Assembly (NCBI GenBank): GCA_027946365.1
Contig: JAPEUQ010000006.1
Span: 1,426,001-1,490,000, forward strand
Direction: 5' to 3'
DNA from: Kalmusia sp. IMI 367209
Taxonomy: Eukaryota > Ascomycota > Dothideomycetes > Pleosporales > Didymosphaeriaceae
DNA: 64,000 bases
The translations under genes and the position numbers were made by a program. The notes below the pieces were generated by a model. That model was given only the letters and a program-made list of their open reading frames with translations, was not told where the DNA came from and did not search any database. Shown piece after piece: positions 34,642 through 46,002 of this stretch (the first letter of the stretch is position 1; the number at the start of each line of letters is the position of its first letter).

Positions 34642-35565
34642 TTATGCAGCTGACCCCGTGATCCCATAAGATTGATACGGAAAGTTCTCAAGTGTACCAT
34701 GCAGCCTCCCGAAACCATCATCAAGCTCTCCGGGCATACCTAGCCTTCTCTTCCCCTGCTTCACTTCCTCCTCTGTTTGTTGCAGCTGTTGTTCCTCATC
34801 CTCTTTATGCTCGCCTGTGAGCCCAGCCAATACTTCCGCCTCCTTGCCCTTGTACTCATTCAGCAAGCCTGGGTGCGGACACCAGACAACCTGCATTCCC
34901 GCTCTTCTTCCAGACTCAACACCCGGCACACTATCTTCAAACACTAGGCATTCCTCCGGCTTCAGCGGTGGCTCCCCTTTGTGCCTCAAGCGTCTTATTC
35001 AACGTATCCATAGCCAACAGATAGATATCTGGCGCTGGTTTCCCCCTCCCAGGTGCTATCCTCTTGTCATCCCCCAACACTTTATGTTCGTCCCTGAAAT
35101 ATCTATCAAAAACATCTATCAAATGCCCAGTTTTCAAATCAAAAGTTAATTTATGACTGCTCGTCGCAAGCGCCATATAGACCCCCCGCTTCTGCAGCCC
35201 CTCCAGCAGATCCAACACCCCCGGCAACCAATTTGTTCTCGGGAAGAGTTCGCGCTGTAGCTCAACTTGCTCTTTGTGGAATTGTTCGACGGGAATGGGG
35301 AGCTGGGCCCAATTGCGGAAGATCTCGTAGGCTTGAGGGCCAGGGCGGCCTTGGAGTTGGGCTTTCACGGACCAGGGGAGGCTTGGGCGGTCATAGCGGG
35401 CAAGGAGCGTGTTAGTGACTTGGGTATAGAGATCTTCAGAGTCGATGAGGAGGCCGTCCATGTCGAACAGTGCCGCACGTATGTGCGGAGGCGGGGTACT
35501 ATGAATAGCATGTTAGATCTTGATTCTTTTGGTCAATGGAGACACACATACCTGTAAGAAGACAT
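34642..35565 (-). CDS. HAD-superfamily phosphatase (GS1/HDHD1-like), frame broken at a C4 run
   Basis: Haloacid-dehalogenase-type small-molecule phosphatase, subfamily IA, resembling pseudouridine-5'-phosphatase or DL-glycerol-3-phosphatase; the true substrate is not visible. A 14-bp first exon (35552-35565, MSSY) and a 53-bp intron (GTATGT..TTCATAG) precede exon 2. Exon 2 gives HIRAALFDMDGLLIDSED, motif I with the nucleophile Asp in DMDG. Motif II is ATSSHK, the motif III lysine is in GRGKPAPDIYL, and motif IV is VFEDSVPGVESG. Between the last two, coding moves one base at the plus-strand C4 run 34974-34977; one base fewer joins LNKTLEAQR to EPPLKPEECLVFEDS and gives 289 residues. The gene ends 170 bp from VPS24 (convergent) and starts 252 bp from the TPR gene (divergent). 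Confidence 0.85.
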
Positions 35566-35817
35566 TCCGGCGCGCTGTGTGCTCTAGTGGGTATAGCGGT
35601 AGAATTTGGGGAACGTTGGACAGTCCAGGGTCTCAATTCATGGCGGGGAAAAGTTGGGGTCGGTGAAAGATATCCCACCACCGAGACTAGCAGCTTCAAG
35701 CTTAGCGTCAAAGACGTCACTGCGAACTTGAGGGACACGAAAAAAGATCGACACGATCCATAACACCAAATCAACAACCTCCTAACTTGTGCAATATAAA
35801 GTGTTCCTTCTGCCAAT
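35566..35817. promoter_or_regulatory. Divergent promoter region, HAD phosphatase / TTC1-like
   Basis: 252 bp between start codons of two divergent genes. No specific element can be named. Confidence 0.4.
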
Positions 35818-36604
35818 ATGGCGCCTCCCCAGCCTGAGCCCTCCACGGCTATCAACCCCACTGACGTTCCCGTTCCCGAAATCTTTCCTCCAGACGAAGA
35901 GAAAACCCCTCCTCTTAGAATCAAACACAGAAAAGACATCCGCGAACAAAATTTTCACATCTGGCGACTACTCCTCTGCAATTCAAGGCTACGAGAAGGC
36001 CCTAGCCGTGTGTCCAACATACCTCGAATACGACATCGCGGTACTCCGTTCGAATATCGCGGCGTGTCATTTAAAGTTGGATGAATGGAAACAAGCAGTG
36101 GAGTCGGCTACACAAGCTTTGGAGGCGCTGGATACTATTGAACCACCAGCGAGCATAGCTGGGAAAAATGGCGCAGACGGAGGTGTGGTCGAGGAAATCG
36201 ATGATGCGACCGAGGTCCGTATAGCCGCACTCACACGGACAGGCAGAACGATCAACAATGTGCATAAGCTCCGCACGAAGGTGTTATTGCGACGAGCGAA
36301 AGCTAGGCGAGAAGTGGGAGGATGGTCATCTTTGCAGGGCTCGCTGGAGGACTACCAGGCGCTTTCGAAACCTCCGCATCAACTGTCTAGCCTGGATCAG
36401 AAGGTGGTACAGGCCGCGCTACGAGATTTGCCACCGAAGCTCGACGAAGCGAAGAATACAGAGTTGGCGGATATGATGGGCAAGCTGAAACAATTGGGGA
36501 ATGGGATATTGAAACCATTTGGGTTGAGCACGGATAATTTTCAATTTACGAAGGATGAGCAGTCGGGTGGATATAGTATGAATTTCAATCAAGGTGGAAA
36601 GTAA
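35818..36604 (+). CDS. TTC1-like TPR protein, frame broken at an A4C4 run
   Basis: TPR co-chaperone-type protein resembling TTC1. It starts at 35818 with MAPPQPEPSTAINPTDV and reads to FPPDEEK. At the run AAAACCCC (35902-35909) the coding frame moves one base and continues as PLLLESNTEKTSANKIFTSG, the start of the first TPR. Removing one base gives a continuous 261-residue protein. TPR helices are clear (DYSSAIQGYEKALAVCP, AVLRSNIAACHLKLDEWK, AVESATQALEALD, KVLLRRAKARREVG), then DYQALSKPP and a C-terminal LADMMGKLKQLGNGILKPFG, typical of the family. The second frame alone is open from 35789 but has an unlikely start. A 28-bp GT..AG stretch upstream of the break is too short to be an intron. 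Function: probably Hsp70/Hsp90-linked, by homology only. Confidence 0.8.
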
Positions 36605-36932
36605 AAAGACAATATAGCACCAAAAAGAGCCATCAACTCAATATGAATACGGTAGTGGTTTGTTCAACCGCGCCATTTACTCAATCTCAGCCTCGACGAC
36701 TAGTGAAGTCCCAATATACGTTGACTTAAGCGACTTTGTGCTATTCACAAACTATTTGATGAAAATGAAGGAAGCTCGTCTCCTATAACTCATCTCGCTC
36801 GGACGTGCTGATAGAAGAGTAGACCTACAACATATACTGCGAATGAATAAGATATGAACCTCTCTTAGTATGAACCCATGTCTCCTTCTGTTGACACCAT
36901 CCTATTGACTTTCCCTCTATCTTCCGCCCTTC
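36605..36932. other. Spacer between convergent genes
   Basis: 328 bp, 3' flanks of the TTC1-like gene and the NLR. Nothing else seen. Confidence 0.5.
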
Positions 36933-39900
36933 TTAGCCTCCCTTCTCAGCCTCGCTAAACAAATCCACAATCTCCTTATTGCCCTTCGCTACAGCAACAT
37001 CAATCGCCGTTCGACAGTCCGCGTCCTCCATCCTAGGATCCAGCCCCTTCACTAGTAGCTCTTTGAAAATCGCTGAGATTTCTTTCTTTTGGTCATAATC
37101 CCGTGCCATGTTGTCCCACCAGCGCCCTGCTGTAAGATGCAATAGCCCTTCTCCCTTGTCGTTTATAGTAAAAATATCTGCACCGGCATCTATGAAGAGA
37201 GTGAGGTAATCAAGGTGTGTGGAGTATGTGTCGGACTTGTAGTCTGGGTACAAGTAGCCACCGTCAGGGTTTGCTCGGGCGAGGCATGTGTGCGATATGA
37301 AAAGCGCAAGGGGTGTCATGCCAGTTTTGTTGCGGGAGTCGATGGGGACGCCAAGAGAGAGAAAGTACTTGAAGCGCGTCAAAGATGCTTCTGCGTCATT
37401 CTTTTTGCCAAACAGCTTGGCTGCGAGAATATGAAGCGCACTGTTTCCGTCTGGGTCTGTGAAGGAAGGATCGACCCCGAGGGATAGCATGGTATCGGAC
37501 GCCCATGTTTGGTTTGCTTTGATGGCGAGATTGAACGGTGTCCAGCCATTGAAATCGCGGTGGTGTATCATCTCCGGGACTTTAGTAACAATTTGAGTGA
37601 ATACTTCCCGAGCGGTGTCGCCAAATTCTGTTGGGAGAGTACAGAGCCAATGTAGTGCAGTCCGTCCCTGGTCATCAACGGCCTGTACGTTCGCCCCTTT
37701 ATTAATCAGTAACACAGCCACATCTGGGGATACAAAGGCAGGCTTCCGGTCTCTTGGTCTCTTCCATTGGGTCGGAAGCATTGTCGGATAACAAGATGAA
37801 ATAAGTGGCGGACGACCGCCTTTGCCTTTCTTCTCGACATCTAGCTTGGTAGAAGTCCATAATGGCTCATTGATTCCGTGTTCTTCGATAATCATTTGAA
37901 GTATGGTGGCACCATCCTCGTAAGTTATCATTGGGTCAGCTCCGTGCTCTATAAGAGCCGTGATCATTTGGCCCTTTCTCTGCTGGAAAACGTCCGGTAA
38001 TTCTCCTTCATTGTTGTCTACTTTTATTCGAGCAGCCTCATGAAGCGGATAGCGAAGGGCAGCAGCGTCCGATTCAACTGTATCAAGGATATTGGGGTCT
38101 GCTCCTGCTTCTAGGAGAGCTCTCAAAGCATCTAATCGTAAGTTCTGAGCAGCTGCAACTAGTGCTGAGGGATTGCCCGCTGCTGGATCTGCACTATATT
38201 CCATCAAAGTACGCACAGTGTCCGCGGTCTTCGCATAGCTTAATGCAGATCTTCCCCCGGAACTGACCTTATTCGGGTCAGCGCCAGCTTTGAGAAGACT
38301 GGCCAAGATCCTGTTTGTCCAAATACCGAACTCGGAGGAAGTAGCTACCATGAGCGGTGTCATCCCCACGCTCGTAACTTCGTCGAATTTCGCCCCATGA
38401 CTTATCAGATAATCCAGTGCGTCGATATGCCAATAATATCGTCCTTCTGCCAACACGTGTAACGCTTTTGTGTCAGAGGAGTGTCCGAAACACGCATCAA
38501 TATCGACTCTGGCTTTTTCCACAAGCACTTTAATGCTTTCGAGGTTCGGATACTCACTTAGGCATGCGTTACCTAACAAGGTCTCAGACTCGGACTCCTT
38601 TTCTGATGCTGTTCCCTGGTCAACTGTCTCATCTAGCAGCTCTTCAAGGAGGAAAGCATGCCCCCAGCTTGCAAGTATGAAAAGAGCTTCGGAGCGCAGC
38701 TCTGCGCTTTGCCCAATAACTTCGCGTAGTAGTCCATAGTCTGCGAATTTGAGGATTCGTTTGATTTTATCTTTCGCTGATATAGCGATGGGTGGCCGAC
38801 GTTTCTTTTCTTCATCGTCATTTTTTCTTGTCATTTCCAACATTATTATCGTTGGGCTCGGGGATGTGCATCAGCAGCTCCGCCTCTTTACTGCTTCGAC
38901 AAACTCCAACGATACTCTCCCCGAAGACATCCTGTGCGTGGCATCCCCTCTGACGCAGTTCATTTACCATTTCTGTAAATCCATTCTCGACAGCCATATC
39001 CATGGGCGTCTTATCGCTCCACCGGCTCTTCTTAGAAGGAACGTAATCTAATTCAGCACCCGCACGGGCTAACACTTCGATTATGTCCAACGCACGCTCC
39101 GTAGCAAAACGATGTTCGTGGATGGCGCTCACACAGCCTTGCCCTGAAGAATCCGACAAACTAATCCCGACCGCCCCGGTGATAGGGACAGAGCTAAGAC
39201 CGTGTCCGCTTTGATTCCATATCTCTATTTCTTTGTCTTTCTTGAGCTCTGACAGTGCATGAAGTGGGGAGTAACCTGGCCTGTCGAGAGATTTTGGATC
39301 TGCGCCAGCCTTCAACAAATAGCGAACGCTTTCTGGCCTTCCAGAGGAGCATGCGTAATGCAGTGCAGAGCGCTGAGGATGAGCTATGTGTTTCAATCCG
39401 ACAAAGTGGCCTAGCGTTCCACGCTTTTGGTACTCCTCTAGCAGCAGCCCTACAATGTTTGGTTGGCGTGCTCGTGCCGCAAGGTGTAAAGGAGATAGCC
39501 CTTCGAATGTCAAGACCTCTGGGTTTGCGCCCGAGTCTAACAAGTGCTTAACGTATGCCTCGCAAGTAATGGCGGCGTAATGTATCGGGGTCGCTCCCTT
39601 ATGATCTCTCCCGTTGATATCACTACGGGGTATAATTTCGCCGTTCAGAAACACGTCAATAAATGGCTTGCCCCTTCCCGCTTGTCTCCATATAGCACAC
39701 GACAGGTGTAAAGGCGTCTGGCCAGCTCTGTTCTTCGAATTTATTGGTACACCGAGTTCCTTTAGCTTCTGCAACCTCTCCAGGTAGTTGAGAATCCCGC
39801 CTTCGGAAGACTTCCGTACAAGTTCATGCACTAAGGAGTTCCCCCTCGTGGTCAACCGCGTACGGATCCACCCCAAGCTGGATGAAGAAGTCCACAAAGT

Positions 39901-42900
39901 TGAGGTTGTCTCGCCATATAGCATGATGAAGCATTGTTCTACCCTGACGATCTCGCGCGTGCGGGTCGCAACCAAATTCGATGAAGCGTTCGAAGGTAGA
40001 TATTTTCGTACCATATCCTCTTACCAGTCTATGTAAAATGGTACGACCTGCAGGATCGGTGATATTCATGTCCATTCCCGCCTCCCGGAGAATATTGAAC
40101 ACGTCCCGATATGTAGTCACGCTCTTCTCATCTTCTGCCCACGTATCATTGTAATCGTTCTTGCCAACAACCAACAATGGTGGAATACCCTGGGCGTCCA
40201 CCGCATTAACATCGACACCTGCCTTGATGAGAGCCTGGAACAATTTCGGGTTGGTCGTTTTTGGCAAGCAGCGCATCAGTCCATGCAGTGGCGAATCCAC
40301 CCCATTCAGGCTAGCACCAATCTCAAGTAACTTCTCAAATACAGCAGATTTTTGGTCTTGACCTGGCGATAAGGATGCGAAAAGAGGAGACAGGCCAGCT
40401 TTGTCTTTGATATCGGGATCTGCACCGTATTTGGCAAGCATGTCGATAACCTCTGGCCGGTGGGTGATATGTAACGGTGTTGAACCCCAACGCGTCCGTG
40501 CATTCGGATTCGCGCCAGCTTCCAACAGTATCAGCACCAAATTGTCTTTGGAATCGTCGAATAAATTCCCAAAGAGAGCGTCTTTTTGTACTTTGCATGC
40601 GCAATGAAGTGGAGAGAAACTATCCCCATCTTTAGTATGAATATCGGCGCCAGCGTCAACAAGCAGCTTGAAGCAATGGAGGGCTTGCTCGTCTCTATCG
40701 TATGAATGGTTCCAATATTCGTAACCTGCCCATCCATGTAATGCTGTGGGGCCATCTGGATAGATTTTCCCATCAATACTAGTCCATCCATCACTCCAGC
40801 TTCCAATAGTGTCGCGCTTGATAGCACTGCGCACGCTCGGATCTGCTCCGTGTTCTAGGAGCACTTTGACGGTTTCTGTGTCGAAATCCGTTGCAGCTCT
40901 GTATAGTCTAGTGCGTCCCTCGTTGACCTCGTCGATTGAAACCTCACCGGTCTTCAAGACTATAGCAACGTTCTTCGCACTCTTGACCCAGCCAAAAGCT
41001 TTTTGTTTCCACTTCTTATCAACAAATGGTAGGAAGCTTTCAATTATGTCTGTATGTCCACCTTTGCAAGCGTACTCTAAGGGTGTCTCACCCTCATCGG
41101 AACCGAATTGCTCGACAACATATTCTGGCGTAATTTTGGTCTTTTCCGTGACAGGACTCACGCCTTTCGCAAGAAGCTGTTCTACGACCTGTAACTTGTT
41201 CTTCTGCACCGCGTAATGGAGCGGCTTGAGCCCGTATCGGTCATCCGAGTCAGGATTTGCGCCATGCTGTAGCAGCAGACTTGCGATGTCGGCGCGTCCT
41301 TCTTCCGCTGCGTATGATAAGGGTGTACGTTCTTCAGCATCTTTCTGATCCACGGCTGAACCCTTCGATAGGGTATGCTCGGCGTACGCGTACCATCCTA
41401 GGAAGCCTGCCATATGTAAAGGCGAAATTTTGGCTGGTCGATAACTCTTCCATTGCATGAGTAGCCAGATCACAAAAGCAGGTCTACCAGGCTGGAATAA
41501 ATTATCGAGGATAAAGAATAGGCTCTTATCACTCGGATCAATCTTAGAAACGTGGTGGTCAAGTGTGCTAATAGCGTAGCTGAGAAGGGGATATCTGGTG
41601 CGTAATTCTCGAAGAATGGCCTCTTTCCGGCGATCCTCTTGTTCGCGACCGTCTCTGGTGTCGAGGTCATCATAACAGTCATATGGGTCGTAGGAATCAT
41701 CGTCGTTGCCATCTTCGTCTGTGCTTTCTTCTGTATCTTCTGCACTTTCGTATAATGCATGTTCAGGTATGTCGCACTTGTCCAAGTACTTTAATGAGAT
41801 GGCGGCTAGCATAGCATGCGCTCTTTCTCTATGCAGAACAGGGAAAGCTCCCTCTTCGCCGTCTCTTTCAGTGTCTCTCAAGAACTCTGTGAACGAGTGA
41901 TGTATGACGCTGACGCTCTCATCCTCTAGGATTTCTAGGAGTCGTCCGCAACTTTGTCTCACTAGGTCCTTTCCTTCTTTGAGACCCAAACCAGCTTCTG
42001 AACGGAGTACCACGACTAGACTCCCCAACTCGATCAGTCTAAGAGGCCGTGACGAATGAACCACACATTGCAAAATCATGAATTGCTGTTCTTGTATGAT
42101 TCCAGAGCGTTGAGAATGCTCGCTCAGCATCTGTGTATACAGCTCTTTTAGATTTCGTGGCAATCGCTCTAAGCTTGTCGGCAATGTCTCTCCTAAAATA
42201 CTTCCCTCACGCAACCCCGTGGTCAAATTGTCCGTCATAAGTCTGGCATGGAGAAAAAGACCCTTGGCGCGATCGCAAATCGCTTCTTTGACTTCTTGGT
42301 ACTTGTCACTGCTTAGCTGGGGTTCTAGAGTGTTCAGTCTTGCTTCAACGTAGTGCGTGATGTCTGGATATAGCATCGTCGGGTCCAATTTGATGTTCAT
42401 TATCCTGTGATCCCGTAGTTCCTCTTCGATTCGTGGTATAGGTCTTGAAGTTAAGAGAACTTTGACTTGGTCGTTGGTGCCAAGATTTTTCAACTTTTCG
42501 ATGAACTCAGCATATGTATCGTCCATTTCGTCAAGCCCATCTGCTATGCAATAAACCAGCTTATCCATACGCTGTAAAGCTTGCACGAGAAGATTCCACA
42601 GAGTGGCTGTGTCTTTGCTGCCTTGGGTGTGGGTTTTCGATAATTCGTCTAGTCGGTGATGTAGCCACTGACTATGAGAGAGCAATTGAGCTAGCCAATC
42701 TCGAACCAGATATTTCGGATCATGGTTCGTGGCAACAATTTGCCTAAAGAAAAAAAACAGCACTACGTTGCCATCTTCTTGAAGCTGCTTCGCCATTGAT
42801 GCTGAGAACACCGACTTTCCAGACCCCGGGACGCCCTTGATCCACAGACAATTGCTACTGGTTGTTACTTTGTGGGCTGTGCTTCTCCAGTTCTGAAATG

Positions 42901-43108
42901 CGTCTGAAGAGCGCAACCATTCCCCTGTTCCAGCAATATACGAATGAATATGCTTCATGTACTCGTTCCCTGGCGAGAGGTAGTCGGTTGGCTCCAGCCA
43001 TGCTTGTATCTCGGGGATGGTACGGAGATCCTTCGGCTCTACCAATACGTATCCTTCCATCTCTTCGTCTGCGCTAATATGGTCCTCTGAATGGACTTTC
43101 GAGCTCAT
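36933..43108 (-). CDS. NACHT-ankyrin NLR-like (STAND) protein; two homopolymer frame breaks
   Basis: Large signal-transducing NTPase of the fungal NLR class. Start at 43108 (MSSKVHSEDHISAD); upstream open frame has no ATG. A short N-terminal linker with the family motif WLEPTDYLSPGNEY leads to the NACHT domain: Walker A GVPGSGKS at residues 92-99 and Walker B YCIADGLDEMDD near 186-197, then LLTSRP and the winged-helix-like region (FMILQCVVHSSRPLRL). A very acidic stretch (around 41640-41740) separates it from a long ankyrin array of well over fifteen repeats, many ending GADP or GANP. Coding shifts one base at the C5 run 39841-39845 (DHEG to NSLVHELVRK) and again at the T6 run 38821-38826 (NDKK to NDDEEKKRR). 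Dropping one base at each gives a single 2057-residue protein. Such proteins sense ligands with the repeats and act in non-self recognition or cell death; here that is inference. No HET or other effector domain is visible at the N-terminus. Confidence 0.85.
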
Positions 43109-43667
43109 TCTATGCTGTAGATATGGAGAGCTGCAATGGAGGGTCAAAGTAGTGGATGCGAAGCCAGCTTTATATTGAATTGTTAGTTTTGATAAGATGA
43201 GTCACCTAAGGCTGCCTAACACGTGAGAAGAACTGACCTCTTTTGTACATGAAACCTGATATAAACGATAGGTGTACTTCCTGGAAAATGAGAAGGGCGT
43301 AGGGTGTGCTGTTTGACAATGGGCTGAGAGGTTAGATTGATGGCGCAATGAATATCAGCATGAGCGAGCGGTCAAGGCGATTTAAGGATTAGGAACAGCT
43401 GAGACATGACTCTTTTCGAACGCCGGTCCCATCAAATGCGGATAGATCGATATAAATGCTGATCTAGTCTTGAAGCGCAGCTACGATGGTAGATGGTTAG
43501 GTTAGGCTGAAGCCTGACTCACATGTTCCCGCGTCGGTTGTGCTCGAACTTTTAGGAGCTTAGCGCTATCTCACTCTTCCCGAAGCTCATATGGCTAATC
43601 TCAGCGTTCCAACTTCTATTCAAAGCTCTTTATAATGGACCAATCGACCCTGTAGGATTCAGCGATC
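43109..43667. other. Intergenic, promoter of the NLR
   Basis: 559 bp between two minus-strand genes. Nothing else seen. Confidence 0.5.
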
Positions 43668-45203
43668 TTAGTTTGCGCCACTCTTGTCACGCCATCTTCC
43701 ACTGACACCTTTCGCATCGACCACTTTGTCCACTGCATCTGTGCTAGGATCCTGCCTTTGCCTTTCGAACTCTTTAAATCCTTCAAAATACTTCCTCCGG
43801 AAATCATTCAAATCATCCGCTTTGACACCCTGCTCATACTCTTTCTTGACCAATTCTAGCTCGCCGGAAGGTATCTCGGACTCGGTCCGTCTTCGATACG
43901 TGAGGAGTCTCCTCGACCATTTGTTGAATGGCTGCACACACACCGACACAATATCTAGGCAAGGATGTGTAGGAATGACTAGCTCAACGTCCTCATCATT
44001 CGCAGTGGGCATCCACATGCTGAGTCTGCCGTTTTCTACTAGCGTTGCAACTGCAAATGCTAAAATGTCGTCCAGTATAGCAGTGAACGAATAAGGTCGC
44101 TTCGGGGGTATGTACCCGGACTCTTTGTATCGATCCTGATGGGTTGCGCGTTCTTGTACATTGAGCTTGTCTCGTGATCCAAGGACCTTCAATCCCTCCC
44201 GAATACCGTACGGCGGATCACAGACAATGCCGTCCAGATACCCGCTTTCAGCTGCGTTGTTACTGTGCTGTAAGATTCTGAAGGGCGTGTTTGTAAGATC
44301 AGACACAAAAGCTCCGAGATACCGTGACTCTAAACCGTACTGCCTGAAGTTGCCTTCAACGTCCATCTTGCCGGTTTGCCCCTTCCTTGCACTGCCGCCA
44401 GTTCCGCGAATGCTCCGTCCATCGATATCACTTCCACACACAACTGCTCCAAAGTGGGCACATGCGAGGGGGAATCCACCTGTACCCATGAATGGATCGT
44501 AGAATAGCTTGCCGGGAGCTGCAAGCGCCATGTTGGCTGTCACAAGTGCGAGTTCGGCGTCCATAGAAGTGGTACTGATATAATGCCTTTTCTTAAGATC
44601 GTATGTTGTCTTTGCATCTCGGCCAGATGCCGCAACGAAGCGACCAAGATACATATAGTTTGGCTCTGGCGCCTTATTATCGTAATCTTCGAATACTCGA
44701 AATGAGGCTTCAGCATCTCGCATCCTAATAGGCCCGTTGAATCCAAGGTAAGAGAATGATTCGATAATCTCACGTTGCTGGGCTTGATCCCTTGTCCCAC
44801 GAAAGCAATCCAATGTGAATCGGAAGGGTACTGATTCATATTTGGCCCACTTTTCGCTAGATATTTCCTGAACACTTGAATGTAGTGCATTATAGGTTGC
44901 TCCTTGGCCCCACAATTCGTAGATGCCCTGAGACAAAAGGCTGCGTGATATTAAGGCTCTTGCTGCTGAATCCGAAGGCAGACGAATGACACAGAAAGGA
45001 GACTGTCGATGTCAGAAAAGCTTAAGAGGTTGAAAGTCTCGAAGAAAATATCTGTGTGGAAACAGTATGTTTAGCTGATAACCTACCTCTTCATCATATT
45101 TCACAAAATCAATGGGCACTTTAGCAACATCAGCAAGCGCTTGCAGCTCAGGTTGGCGAAAGCTCTCGTGCATTTGCACAAGTCTCACGAGATAGTCCGG
45201 CAT
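43668..45203 (-). CDS. TRM11: tRNA (guanine-N2)-methyltransferase TRM11
   Basis: Catalytic subunit of the Trm11-Trm112 complex that makes m2G10 in tRNA using S-adenosylmethionine. Exon 1 (45087-45203) starts MPDYLVRLVQMHESFRQPEL; an 84-bp intron (GTAGGT, AGCTAAAC branch, CGACAG) joins exon 2 (43668-45002), giving SPFCVIRLPSDSAARALI. Total 483 residues, normal for the family. The N-terminal THUMP-like region is followed by the methyltransferase: FYDPFMGTGGFPLA binds SAM, CGSDIDGRSIRG is motif II, and CDPPYGIREGLKVLG holds the catalytic DPPY. C-terminal FNKWSRRLLTYRRR is also conserved. The gene is divergent from the GMC oxidoreductase, about 800 bp away. Confidence 0.94.
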
Positions 45204-46002
45204 CTTTGCTTGGGTTGTTCAAAGTTCAGAAGTTCAAGAGGTCGATATGCTAAGTATAGACGAGTATTCAGTCTGGAACCGGCATGATGTGCTCGAAATT
45301 AGTGCTTGGGGTGTAGGATGCAGTCCTAGACGTATAACCGGTAAGGTGAAAGAGTCATGCGTTCGGCGCAAGTGCAAAATTGCGGATCTGCTAATTGCGC
45401 TGTGATTGGCCACTAGCGACCGCGCTTCTGGTTGGCTCTTTCTCTGTGCTACCTTCAAGACCACTGACAATACTTCTCTAGCTACATCATATTTTGTGTT
45501 CCATGTAACGCGCCATAATCGAGGCAAGTGAGATCAAGAAGTACTCAAGTAGTGAAAAAGGATGAATCGTTCGCTGACAAGAATCTATGATAAATGATAC
45601 GAAAGAAACATCAACGGGTAAGAATATCTACAATAATATTAACCTAGACATACGAACGAATAGTGACATGGACAGATAGAATAAGAAATAGATCAAATTA
45701 CTCCCTTGTGCCTATGGATCGGATATAGCGACGCAGACACGTGAGGATGAACCCTTCGCGAGTCCCCGCACGCGTTCTTTCCCCGCAATTCGCACGTAGG
45801 CTACTTACAATGCCATCGCCGTCCTAAACCCGGGGTCTTCCCAAGGATAGACACGATCCGCGGGACACGTGCGGCTAGGCTAGAATGATCGGTCCCGGGT
45901 CTGCGGATGATCGAGAGGTGGGGAAGACTGAGATACAAGTACACGTTAATTCGCAATATCGTTCGAACCTGGTAGAAACGCTTAAGCATCTGGCTTATCT
46001 AT
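45204..46002. promoter_or_regulatory. Divergent region, TRM11 / GMC oxidoreductase
   Basis: About 800 bp. Bases 45540-45720 are AT-rich and almost free of open frames. No gene or named element supported. Confidence 0.4.

Noticed and set aside
35848..35898. Intron explaining the TTC1-like frame shift
   Set aside because: The only usable GT..AG stretch is 28 bp, too short for fungal splicing.
36933..40014. Two stand-alone ankyrin genes
   Set aside because: They join seamlessly to the upstream NACHT gene if one base is dropped from each of two homopolymers.
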